Positions 1-11,670 of a stretch of DNA of 64,000 bases are shown piece after piece. Position numbers and translations under genes: made by a program. The DNA lies in NCBI GenBank assembly GCA_907165275.2, contig OU015664.1:11898690-11962689 (forward strand), written 5' to 3'. The notes under the pieces are model-generated. The model saw only the letters and a program-made list of their open reading frames with translations. It did no database searches and was not told the origin of the DNA. Source of the stretch: Zygaena filipendulae (taxonomy: Eukaryota; Arthropoda; Insecta; Lepidoptera; Zygaenidae). Positions within the stretch are counted from its first letter, which is position 1; each line of letters starts with the position of its first letter.

Positions 1-417
1 GAGCAAGAACAAGACTAAGCCTGCGAGACTCTTGCGTCTTGCGGTTAGGATTGACGGCCGCACTCAGAGTCGTTTTAATGATTACTCAATTAAGTATAGA
101 ATTTTAAAACATAACTGCCGCAATCAGAGACGTTCAATAAATTAATGTTAACCAGATTAACCAGATGTAACTTAATCTGGGGGCACGGCAGTGCCCACGC
201 CAAGTCGAGCAACAAAAGCGGCACGGCCGTACTATCCTTTTCTCGAAGCAATTCAGGCCATTTTCGACCCCCTATAACTTCGTTGTGGATAAAACTAGAA
301 GCCTGAATTTTTAGTAAACAAGCAGGTATTGTATAAAGACGGTATAATTTAAATTTCATTCGATTTGAACCAGTAGTTTAAGAATTATAACTAGTCAAAG
401 TTTCTTAATTTTGTAGG

Positions 418-450
418 TCACTCACTCACTCACTCACTCACTCACTCACT
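418..450. repeat. (TCAC)n microsatellite
   Basis: About eight uninterrupted TCAC units. A simple-sequence tract with no other feature attached. Confidence 0.9.
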
Positions 451-585
451 GACCGATCATCAAAACTCTAAGGCACTTCTAGCAGACATAGAAGTTTGAA
501 ATTTAGAATACAATTAGTGTTTATTGTATAAATCAAGGAAAAACTAAAATATTTTGCAATTTCGGTCCAGTTTTCTAGATACACC

Positions 586-649
586 AACTGCATAAATAAC
601 TTTGTAATCCCATATAAATGTATGAAATTACAAAGTTATTTATGCAGTT
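586..649. repeat. Perfect 23-nt inverted repeat plus direct copy
   Basis: Positions 586-608 and 627-649 are exact reverse complements, separated by 18 nt, so the segment can form a stem-loop. A near-copy of the left arm follows in direct orientation from about 658 to 680. It may be a small palindromic element or a remnant of a miniature inverted-repeat transposon. Confidence 0.7.
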
Positions 650-701
650 ATATGTACCAACTGCACAAATAACTTTGTAATCCCATATAAATATATGAGA
701 C

Positions 702-1132
702 TAGCTGTTCCCCGCGGTTTCACTCGCGTTAATTTCGGAGATCCCGCGGGAATTCAGAGATGCATAGTAGTTAGTACCCTATATCCCTAGGTTTTCTTTA
801 CCCCTGACAACGTACATGCAAAATTTCATGAGATTTCACCACCGTTAATTTCGGAGATCCTTCGGGAATTCCGAGATAAAATTACCCTAATCTGAATGCT
901 CCAACGATTTTCATGAAATTTTGTATACAGGGGATTTCGGGGGCCATAAATCGATCTAGCTAGGATTCATTTCTGGAATTCCCGCGCGAACTCTGATATC
1001 AACGCGGGTGAATTAATTATTGCATACTATACGTTGTAAAGGGTACATGAAAGGTCATAGAGTAGTACTTTTATCTCAGAATACCCGCGGGATCTCCGAA
1101 ATTAACGTGGGTTAAACCGCGGGGAACAGCTA
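702..1132. mobile_element. Candidate miniature element with about 50-bp inverted ends
   Basis: Positions 702-755 (starting tagctgttccccgcgg) recur in inverted orientation at about 1079-1132 with a few mismatches. A further partial direct copy of the inner part of the arm (ttaatttcggagatcc) begins near 844. The end motif resembles a repeat start very common in Lepidoptera. It could be one miniature element with terminal inverted repeats or two fragments placed head to head. No transposase is present. Confidence 0.5.
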
Positions 1133-1514
1133 TTTAAGCCGAGCGAAGCTCGGTTGCCCAGATATTAATAAATAATAATAATAAGTGTAGCTAGATACCT
1201 ACCTAGATATAAAGTGTAGATACATAGTTACCAAGACATAATTATGTTCAAAGGTACCTACAATGGTCAACGGAATGAAAAAGCAAGAATGGGGCATGCG
1301 TTTATATTATAAAGTTGTACCAAAATCTTTCAAGTTATTAAAGTAGACTAAATTGCTCAAAATTGCCATGAACGAAAGAACACTATGTATAACATCATAA
1401 CCGCGGCCGGCGGAGGTGGCTTGCCCGCGCCGCGACTTCTATGCTTTCTGTCCGTATATGAAAGTACATACGGTAAGTACTTAAAGAAGAATAAAAATAT
1501 CATTTTTAATTTAT

Positions 1515-1700
1515 TTCTCTGTCTGTCTGTCTGTGTTTGTACCAGCTAATCTCTGAAACGGTTGGACCGATTTTAACGGAACTTTCACAGCATAGCTGAT
1601 GTTACAAGGAGTAACATATGCTACATTTATTTTAGAATAAAATTGTTCCCACGGGAATTCCGAATCTCACGCGGTTGAAATGGTGGGGCACAGTTAGTCT
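1515..1700. repeat. Interspersed-repeat fragment of lepidopteran type
   Basis: It starts with CTGT repeats, then has the 'aaacggttggaccgatttt' type block, and ends with a 'cacgcggttgaaatggtgggg' type block. This order is familiar from abundant short repeats in lepidopteran genomes. The family name cannot be assigned from the sequence alone. Confidence 0.45.
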
Positions 1701-1795
1701 TTATATTAATCTAACTGTAGAAAAATAATGGATTAAGTAATTTATGAATTTAAAAAAAATTTAGTGCTGCAGTGAAAAAAAATTTAGTGAAGTGA

Positions 1796-4537
<2,742 letters not shown>

Positions 4538-5002
4538 GGTTTGGACGAGTTAGGTTTGGACGAGTTAGGTTTGGACGAGTTAGGTTTGGACGAGTTAGGT
4601 TTGGACGAGTTAGGTTTGGACGAGTTAGGTTTGGACGAGTTAGGTTTGGACGAGTTAGGTTTGGACGAGTTAGGTTTGGACGAGTTAGGTTTGGACGAGT
4701 TAGGTTTGGACGAGTTAGGTTTGGACGAGTTAGGTTTGGACGAGTTAGGTTTGGACGAGTTAGGTTTGGACGAGTTAGGTTTGGACGAGTTAGGTTTGGA
4801 CGAGTTAGGTTTGGACGAGTTAGGTTTGGACGAGTTAGGTTTGGACGAGTTAGGTTTGGACGAGTTAGGTTTGGACGAGTTAGGTTTGGACGAGTTAGGT
4901 TTGGACGAGTTAGGTTTGGACGAGTTAGGTTTGGACGAGTTAGGTTTGGACGAGTTAGGTTTGGACGAGTTAGGTTTGGACGAGTTAGGTTTGGACGAGT
5001 TA
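4538..5002. repeat. 31 copies of a 15-mer derived from TTAGG
   Basis: The unit ggtttggacgagtta repeats 31 times with no visible variation. Rotated, it reads TTAGG-TTTGG-ACGAG: one canonical telomeric pentamer plus two degenerate ones. It changes without a gap into canonical TTAGG at 5003. It looks like a degenerate telomeric higher-order repeat that was amplified as a block at the inner edge of the telomere. Confidence 0.95.
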
Positions 5003-5021
5003 GGTTAGGTTAGGTTAGGTT
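5003..5021 (+). repeat. Canonical TTAGG tract (innermost)
   Basis: Short run of GGTTA units ending in GGTT at the 5' edge of element NA-1. It is the first canonical telomeric sequence from the left. Confidence 0.95.
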
Positions 5022-5109
5022 CCCCCCCGAATTGGGTCCCCGCCTTGTCGTGGCGGGGGGGCTCTAGTAACCGTGGACTCGTCACCCACGGTGAAGCTAA
5101 GAGGGACCC
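5022..5109 (+). ncRNA. Candidate HDV-like ribozyme, NA-1 5' end
   Basis: P1 is seven C (5022-5028) with seven G (5055-5061). P2 is GGGTCCC (5034-5040) with GGGACCC (5103-5109). P3 is GCC/GGC closing loop TTGTCGT and lies flush against P1. P4 is CCGTGG/CCACGG. The J4/2 strand carries GCTAA. The predicted cut site before 5022 is exactly the telomere/element junction. Confidence 0.75.
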
Positions 5110-5834
5110 AGAGGCGGGCCGGAATGCCGGGTGCGGCGCTGATCTGGGGGACGGCGCTGCGCCCGACATGAGGCACCGGACGGGGCCGTCTCACCCACTT
5201 GCAGGCGGCAAGCACGGGGTCGAGGCGGCCCATGTAGGTGGCGCTGTCGTCCTCCGGGGCGGCGGCGCCACTGAGGCGGGCTGCGGTGGCTCGGGGAGCA
5301 CCGCGGCTGAGGGTTAGAGGCCGTGGAGACGTTTTTCCTCTGCGGCCTCGACGGGGCCGCCCCGGTGATTGGCGGCGTGGAGGGGCTGCGGGGGGAGGGG
5401 AGTGCTGGCGCGGAGCTAGTCGGCCCTCCTCACCCTCTGCGGCCGTCGTGGTGGGCGGCGGGGCCACTGACCCGACCCGTCGCAGGGGGCCTTGGGCGCC
5501 GGTCATGGGCCCGACCGGCGTCCTTTGCACAAGGTCCCCGAGAGGGAGGAGGACGGCGGTGCGTCGCGTGTTCCGGCGCATCGTCGTCATTCTGAGGGGC
5601 ACTCGTGCCCCTCGAGGAGGAGCCCGGCAACGGGCTGGCGCCGTCGGGGCTGCGGAGCATGCGAAAGCGATTCCCGTGGCCCCGGCGCTAGGCGCGGAGG
5701 AGGAACACCCCAGGGTTTTTAGTGGGTAGCATTCCCGCCCTTCTCAGGGCGGGTTGCCCTTATCAGGGCAGAGTCCCACATAACCATCGCCCCGGCCCGG
5801 GGGCGGTGGTATGCATAAAGCATTTTCCCTGGGT

Positions 5835-5875
<41 letters not shown>
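5022..5875 (+). mobile_element. NA-1: non-coding SART-like telomeric element
   Basis: An 854-nt unit bounded by ...TTAGGTT on the left and a 40-nt poly(A) (5836-5875) followed by GG on the right, the same junctions as SART elements. Its 5' end folds like the SART-1 5' end and its 3' end (about 5711-5833) shares the GTTTTTAG motif and closing stem of SART 3' UTRs. The GC-rich interior has overlapping open frames on both strands, but none is preserved in the related copies NA-3 and NA-4, so I regard it as non-coding. It is almost identical to NA-5, with a handful of substitutions. Only GG separates its poly(A) from the poly(T) of TRAS-1. Confidence 0.8.
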
Positions 5876-5877
<2 letters not shown>

Positions 5878-5899
5878 TTTTTTTTTTTTTTTTTTTTTT

Positions 5900-6512
5900 A
5901 TGCACTACCCTCCAACATGATCGGAGCCTATTCTCGCTAAATCTCATCCATACCAGTTCCCGCTTATATGCCTCTCGCACTTTCATTCATCATACTATAT
6001 CTTTCTTGCATCCTTCACCTTTCTTACTTTTAACCGGTGGGTCTCCGGTATCCCTATCCATCTAATCTATCTAAGTCTATTTATTCTACTTTTTTATTTA
6101 TTTCTTATGTATCTAATAAACACAATACACCAGGGGGGAGGGAGGACTGGGTTTTGTTTGTTATTTTATTTTACATTTACCCATATTTATTTATTTATCC
6201 CCATATTTTTTATTTGTTATATGTATACACCTTCCTATTTTTGCCCGTACATAATATATGATATATATTTTGTACTATATATCACATATTATGTACATCA
6301 ACAACTTTATATAGTATATACATTTACAGTTTGTTTTAACTTATTTACATTTTATCTTATCAATCTATTACATTTTATCTTAAATCTATTGCATGCAGTA
6401 GTTAGTACATTTACCTTATTTGCTACGTTAGTTACTTATTTCCTAATATTGTCTATCCTACTTACATTTATGGTACAGTTTATATATATTCAATATATAA
6501 CTTATCATAATT
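5900..6512 (-). other. TRAS-1 3' UTR
   Basis: An AT-rich stretch of about 610 nt between the ORF2 stop and the poly(A). The end next to the poly(A) shares blocks with TRAS-2 (for example atcggagcctat near 5919 and 52917), as expected for a 3' end read by the element's own reverse transcriptase. I see no gene in it. Confidence 0.75.
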
Positions 6513-9500
6513 CTATACATTTTTATTTCTCTTATTTACTATTTGTGCCAATTTTTTACAATAAATTAGGAAACTTTCCCTGTTTCTCCCCGATATCAGG
6601 AGTGCCGCATTCTCCCTGGACATGCTTACCCCCATCTCTGTTTCTGCATCATTACGTTGCCTGCCAAAGATGGGGCACTCAAATAGCATGTGCGGGACGG
6701 TTTCCTGCACATCAGGATCACAGGCGCACGATGGACTCTCCTTGCACTTGAAGCGATTCAAGTACTCAGAGAATCCACCGTGCCCCGTCAGGACCTGCGT
6801 TATCACGCTATCGGGGTCAATTTTTCTTATTACCCTATACGCGGCAACCGCATCTGGGAAAAATATTTTTGTGACGGCCCCAGTCGCTCCGGATTGGTAC
6901 CTCCGGTTCCATTCGTCAAGCGTCTCCGTACGGAGTGCGCGCTTGACGAATGAGACCGGGCACAAATCGTAATCCGGTTTCTTTTTGGACCCGAGGGCGG
7001 CCTCTTTGGCGAGCACGTCAGCCCTCTCGTTTCCCTCCAATCCTGCGTGGGCTTTTATCCAGAACAAGGAGACACTCTTGTTCTGGATGTTACAGTGCGC
7101 AATGGTGTCTCTGGTTTCCACTGCCAGGGGATGGAGGCAACCGAGATTCGCTACAGCCTGGAGAGCCGCCATCGAGTCACTATATATAGCGAAAGTAGTG
7201 TCGCTGCATTTCTGGACCTCCTTTGCCGCTCTGCTTACAGCCAGAAGCTCAGCCTGGTAGACGGTACAATATGACGGCAAAGCAAGCTTGATGGCTCGGG
7301 TTTCGGTTTCTCTATTCCACAAGGATAGAGCTGCACCGACCCGGCCATCAATCTTGCTGCCGTCGGTGAAAATGCGGACATCAAAGTCGCTATTTTCATG
7401 GTAGAGTTCCTCGTCTACCAGGTAATTGAACTCCAGGCTGGTTCGCTTTGCGGGGTGCGGGGTTGCCAGTGCCGAGGTCATGTGTTCGATTTCCCTTCCG
7501 CTCAATATTGGCTGGGGCACTCCCCTCTTGGCTTCGTAAAGCGAGGCCATCTCGCGAACTCGGAGATCGAGGGGGAGTATTCCAGCCAACACCAATGCGG
7601 AATGCAGCGACACGGTCCTATAGGCCCTACAGAGTTTCTGTGCAAAACCGCGTTGCACAGACCCGAAATACTTTTGGGCTCCTAATTTATTTGCCGCGGG
7701 CGCCCAGGCGCTTGCCGCGTACAGGATAATGGGCTCTACTGCTGCAACATATATTGCCCTAATCACCTCCGGGTGCAATCCCCAGCTTACTTTCGCGGCC
7801 TTTGCGAGCTGCTTGTAAATACCGATCGCCTTTTTGCATACGTGCGCTATATGAGAGTTGAAGGTCAGGTGGTCGTCAATTGTCAGTCCTAAAAGTCGCA
7901 CCTCCCTTGTCATGACAACGGCCGCCCCACCCATGCTCAGGCGAGGGACGTCATATTTAAGCCTCCGCGTGATCACCATCGCATTGGTTTTATGCGGTGC
8001 GAATTTTAGCTTATTTATGACGCCCCACGCCCGAACATAGGCAAGGCAGTCGTTGGCACGCTCTTCGATTTCTTGCGCAGTCTCACCGTCAAAGATCAGC
8101 ACCACATCATCCGCGAAAGCCTGGCAATAATCGCCCCGGGCTTCCAATTCCCTGAGTAATGGGTCCAACATCAGGTTCCATAGAATTGGTCCCCCTATAG
8201 AACCCTGGATACACCCTTTGTTTGTGACCCTGGTGTGCTCCTCGCCGGCATACCTGACAGTGACCGTCCTACCGCTGAGATAGCTGTCCATCACCCGCCT
8301 CAGATTCACTGGGCACTGTTCCTCAGCCAGACGGATTCTGATGGCTGGCCACCAAGCGCTATCGAAGGCTCCCTCTATATCCAATGAAACCAATGTTATT
8401 AGCCGTTTCTGGTTTAGCTTTTGGCGGATTAGCTGCATCAGTGTATAGAGGGAGTCCTCGGTGCTTCTTTGGGGCATGAACCCGTACTGGCGAGTACTCA
8501 TTCTCGGCAGCAGATGATATCTGAGACGGGAGACCAACAGCTTCTCGTAAACCTTGCCCAATACAGGCAGCAGTCCAATCGGCCTGTATGACTTGGGTGC
8601 GGTATAGCTGTCCTTGCCAGGCTTCCTAAGTACCACAACCGTAGCCTTCTTCCAGATCTTCGGAAAAAGGCCACGATCTAGGCACCTATTTACCAGTGCA
8701 AGGAACACCTCAGGGTCACAACCAATTGCGCGGATGCAAATATCTGACGTAAAGCCGTCAGCCCCTGGAGCCTTCTTGGGGTTGAAGGTCTTGCATACGG
8801 CGTTCAGTTCATCCATGGTGAACAGAGGATCATGCCATTCATCACGGCTCCACCTGTTCACCACTTCAGCCTTTCTCCTCACTTCGTGATGCTCGACGCT
8901 CTCCCCCACTTCGCTGTCCTCGGGGTAAAAGGTTTCCGCCAACAGCTTTACGGAATCCTTTGCGCTCTGGGTATCACCGTCCTTTTCCAGTAAAAGGTCC
9001 TCTTCCCGGATCCGAGTCCTCCCAATTACCCTATAAATCCCCTCCCAAACCCCCTCCCTATCTTGCTTCCCACAAAACTCCTTCCAGCTCTCGGTTTGGG
9101 CTTTACGCACTGCTAACTCGTACTCTTCTTTCTGTTTCAGGTACAGGCGGACTACCTCCTCTCTTCGGACCGGCGCTGCGTTCCTGATTCTGCGTTTCCT
9201 GGTGGCGACTTCGGTTTTCAACGCGGCGAGCTCTACACTCCACCATGGCAAGGTAAGTATTGTTTTGTCTGTCTTTTTAGGTATAGTGTCCCTACATGTG
9301 TCAGTTATCGCGTCAGTATAATTTTGTACTGCTTTTTCCAAAAGGTTTATGTCCTGTATGTTGTCAATTAGTCCCGGATTTAAATCAAACTTGCGCAAAT
9401 TGTGAGGCAGTTTTTCAGAAAACTGCTCCCAGTTTGCCTTTCTAGTATTGTATGTCCTAGTCGTCCTTTCTATTTTAGTCCCTTTAGATTTTTGAAGCAG

Positions 9501-10190
9501 GAGCCGAAATACAATGCCATTGTGGTCTGAACCGGTGAGCCCCTCGTCTACTCTCCAATCGTCCACCAGGTCCAGCATATCAGCCGAACAGGCCGTAACG
9601 TCCACGTAGCTCCTGTACCTGATACCTCCCCGGATGGTGTCGAAGGTTGGCGTGTCTCCGGAGTTGAGTACGTGCAGCCCAAGTTCACCGAGAGCTCCAC
9701 ACATGGCCTCGCCTCTTGCGTTATCCGTGTCCCCTCCCCACCATATGCTCTTTGCGTTGGTGTCTCCGCCCATGACCAACCTGCTAGGTCCCGTCTTGCG
9801 CTCTACCTTTTTAAGCTGCTCCAGGTATGGCTGTATGGGCCGGTCTGGCTCGAAGTAATAAGAGACAAGCGTGATGTTCCAGGCCCTGGTTTGGATCCCT
9901 ACCACGACGATGTTGTTGGTAGTCAGTTTAGGGTACGGCTTGACCACTAGATCCGGGTCAAGCACGGCTATTGCAGCTTTGGTGGGTTTCTCTCCAAGAC
10001 CAGAGTTCTGGAACACCCTGACGCCCCTATAACTCTTCATACTTCCAGCCCCGCCCACATACGGCTCCTGGAGCAGTGCAATGGCAGCTCCGCGCTTTGC
10101 TGCTTCTATGAGGAGTTCTTGCGTAGCCAGTTGCTTCCTCTGCAGGTTGGCCTGGATAATTATGTACGGAGAAGAAACACGTGGCACCAC
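6513..10190 (-). CDS. TRAS-1 ORF2: endonuclease, reverse transcriptase, RNase H
   Basis: A polyprotein of about 1225 residues that would nick telomeric DNA and copy its RNA there. The N-terminal AP-like endonuclease shows N15, E42, D143/N145 (GGDTNAKS) and D222/H223 (SDH). The reverse transcriptase shows D604 (SLDIEGAF) and the FADD box with D694 and D695. An RNase H domain (about 940-1065) keeps D943, E981, D1005 and D1058. A C-terminal CxC...HX4C finger lies at about 1155-1172. SART ORF2 proteins in this window lack RNase H. The first codon given here is GTG one nt after the ORF1 stop. No ATG occurs in this frame between the preceding in-frame stop and the endonuclease motifs, so translation needs non-AUG initiation or frameshifting from ORF1. 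Confidence 0.9.
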   Translation of the reverse strand: MVPRVSSPYIIIQANLQRKQLATQELLIEAAKRGAAIALLQEPYVGGAGSMKSYRGVRVFQNSGLGEKPTKAAIAVLDPDLVVKPYPKLTTNNIVVVGIQTRAWNITLVSYYFEPDRPIQPYLEQLKKVERKTGPSRLVMGGDTNAKSIWWGGDTDNARGEAMCGALGELGLHVLNSGDTPTFDTIRGGIRYRSYVDVTACSADMLDLVDDWRVDEGLTGSDHNGIVFRLLLQKSKGTKIERTTRTYNTRKANWEQFSEKLPHNLRKFDLNPGLIDNIQDINLLEKAVQNYTDAITDTCRDTIPKKTDKTILTLPWWSVELAALKTEVATRKRRIRNAAPVRREEVVRLYLKQKEEYELAVRKAQTESWKEFCGKQDREGVWEGIYRVIGRTRIREEDLLLEKDGDTQSAKDSVKLLAETFYPEDSEVGESVEHHEVRRKAEVVNRWSRDEWHDPLFTMDELNAVCKTFNPKKAPGADGFTSDICIRAIGCDPEVFLALVNRCLDRGLFPKIWKKATVVVLRKPGKDSYTAPKSYRPIGLLPVLGKVYEKLLVSRLRYHLLPRMSTRQYGFMPQRSTEDSLYTLMQLIRQKLNQKRLITLVSLDIEGAFDSAWWPAIRIRLAEEQCPVNLRRVMDSYLSGRTVTVRYAGEEHTRVTNKGCIQGSIGGPILWNLMLDPLLRELEARGDYCQAFADDVVLIFDGETAQEIEERANDCLAYVRAWGVINKLKFAPHKTNAMVITRRLKYDVPRLSMGGAAVVMTREVRLLGLTIDDHLTFNSHIAHVCKKAIGIYKQLAKAAKVSWGLHPEVIRAIYVAAVEPIILYAASAWAPAANKLGAQKYFGSVQRGFAQKLCRAYRTVSLHSALVLAGILPLDLRVREMASLYEAKRGVPQPILSGREIEHMTSALATPHPAKRTSLEFNYLVDEELYHENSDFDVRIFTDGSKIDGRVGAALSLWNRETETRAIKLALPSYCTVYQAELLAVSRAAKEVQKCSDTTFAIYSDSMAALQAVANLGCLHPLAVETRDTIAHCNIQNKSVSLFWIKAHAGLEGNERADVLAKEAALGSKKKPDYDLCPVSFVKRALRTETLDEWNRRYQSGATGAVTKIFFPDAVAAYRVIRKIDPDSVITQVLTGHGGFSEYLNRFKCKESPSCACDPDVQETVPHMLFECPIFGRQRNDAETEMGVSMSRENAALLISGRNRESFLIYCKKLAQIVNKRNKNV

Positions 10191-10191
10191 C

Positions 10192-11670
10192 TTAGCAATA
10201 AGCTATGGTTGCCCGGGCCAGTGCATCCCATTTCTTCCGTATTGGGCAGGAGTCGTCGAAGGCGTTATGCTGGTTGTTCTGGTACTTAGCCTTAGTACAA
10301 TTTCTGCACGATGCCGGTATTCCCGCTAGCCAATTTGGGCAGTCCGCCTTCATGTGCGGACCACTACAATGGCTGCAGATGTCTACCGACTCCGTGCAGA
10401 ACCTCCTACTATGGCCGTACCCCAGACAGCGGGAGCACTGGACGAGCGGTGACTGATCCGCAACCTTGACACGTTGCAAGTCAATGCACAGCTCGCCCAG
10501 TGCGACCGCTCTCTGCCAGATCACCGGCGAGGTGCTTATAACGAGGTTGCAGACGTGAGGGTTCCTGGCTCTCTTGCGGAACTTGACTGCGACTCGATCC
10601 TCCCCATCGCCGAGGCCGCGAAAAACGCCCCCATTCTGATTCCTGAGGGCTGTCATGACATCCTCATCACTGTGGTATGCCATTACACCCACAAGAACCA
10701 GAAGAGGGTCCTTGTTTTTCACGTCCTCGACGGTGAGGTGATCCTTCGCTCTGTGCAGCCGTTCCTTCACCTTGTTCCTCTCCTCCTCCGTCCGGCAGCT
10801 CATTATCACCTTCCTGTCCCTAGCTTTTCTAACCTTTTCAACCCTCACCCAACCATCCTTTGCCCCCACAACTTCCCTTATTCTTCCCAATACCTCCTCT
10901 CCTGTCTCCTGTTCGTCCTTGGAGGTGACGACGACGGAGTGCAGCGCCCCCCGAGTCGGGAGTAACTCCCCGGGTCGGGTCGCCGCAGCCTTCGCGTATG
11001 TCATCCTCCCCATTTCCTCTCCCTGTTTTTCCACCATCCCTTGTATCCTATCCATCTTTTCCCCGTTCTCCAGTAAAAGCTTCGTTTGGTCCTCCAATTT
11101 CTTCAAAATTTTTGCCACATCTAGATCCCCTTTTTCCTTCCTTTCTGACCCCACCCCAACCGAAACTTCCACCACTTCCTTCTCCCTTTCCTTTCCCGTC
11201 CCCCTCTCACTTTTCCTCTCTGCCTCAGACTCCTTCACCAATTGAAAGAGCCTTTCAATCGCCTGGGTGATGCCGACCTTCAGGTCGGTTTTCAGGTTTC
11301 GTGACTCGCCCAAGTGCGTCTTTGCCCTGACGAGACAGTTCCTGGCCTCCGAAACCCTGTCCACCCGGATCTCCACTCGAGGTGAACCCCCCGCAGCTTC
11401 CACGGAAGGCCTCCTGGGTTTTTCCCTCTGGGACAGTGCGGGCCTCTGCCTCTGGCTCGGTGCCTTTGCGGGTTCTTCCGCTCTTGTCTGCGTCGGGGTT
11501 TTGGGGCGAGACTCCGTCAGCGATGTCTCCCATATGCCGATGGAATCCTTGACGCTTGATGACTGCGCAAGAGTCACAGTCCTGTCCAATGTCCTGTCAG
11601 ATTTTGGAGGGGATCTCCTTTGGGAGTCCATGTCGGTACTCTTCTTAACCGGAGAACGTAACCCGAACAT
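10192..11670 (-). CDS. TRAS-1 ORF1: Gag-like RNA-binding protein
   Basis: 492 residues starting at ATG. The N-terminal half is charged, with a Lys/Glu-rich region likely to form a coiled coil (about 150-220). A conserved middle part precedes three zinc knuckles: C412-C425 (CX2CX4HX4C), C432-C444 (CX2CX3HX4C) and C455-C475 (CX2CX9HX6C), the layout known for R1-clade ORF1 proteins. The role is expected to be packaging element RNA and carrying it to telomeres. The stop TAA is followed one nt later by the ORF2 frame. Confidence 0.9.
   Translation of the reverse strand: MFGLRSPVKKSTDMDSQRRSPPKSDRTLDRTVTLAQSSSVKDSIGIWETSLTESRPKTPTQTRAEEPAKAPSQRQRPALSQREKPRRPSVEAAGGSPRVEIRVDRVSEARNCLVRAKTHLGESRNLKTDLKVGITQAIERLFQLVKESEAERKSERGTGKEREKEVVEVSVGVGSERKEKGDLDVAKILKKLEDQTKLLLENGEKMDRIQGMVEKQGEEMGRMTYAKAAATRPGELLPTRGALHSVVVTSKDEQETGEEVLGRIREVVGAKDGWVRVEKVRKARDRKVIMSCRTEEERNKVKERLHRAKDHLTVEDVKNKDPLLVLVGVMAYHSDEDVMTALRNQNGGVFRGLGDGEDRVAVKFRKRARNPHVCNLVISTSPVIWQRAVALGELCIDLQRVKVADQSPLVQCSRCLGYGHSRRFCTESVDICSHCSGPHMKADCPNWLAGIPASCRNCTKAKYQNNQHNAFDDSCPIRKKWDALARATIAYC

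Larger units (their letters stand above)
1..1795. other. AT-rich subtelomeric flank without genes
   Basis: This stretch lies inside the telomeric retrotransposon zone. I find no convincing coding region; the longest open frame (minus strand, about 90-359) has no recognisable features. It holds a short TCAC microsatellite, a 23-nt perfect inverted repeat, a roughly 430-bp unit with inverted ends, and a fragment starting with CTGT repeats that resembles repeats common in lepidopteran genomes. Base composition is much more AT-rich than the SART units to the right. Confidence 0.6.

Noticed and set aside
5238..5729. 163-codon plus-strand frame in NA-1, also open in NA-5
   Set aside because: It starts at GTG, is low in complexity (Arg/Gly/Pro/Ala), and a 2-nt insertion breaks it in NA-3 and NA-4; similar frames exist on the other strand.
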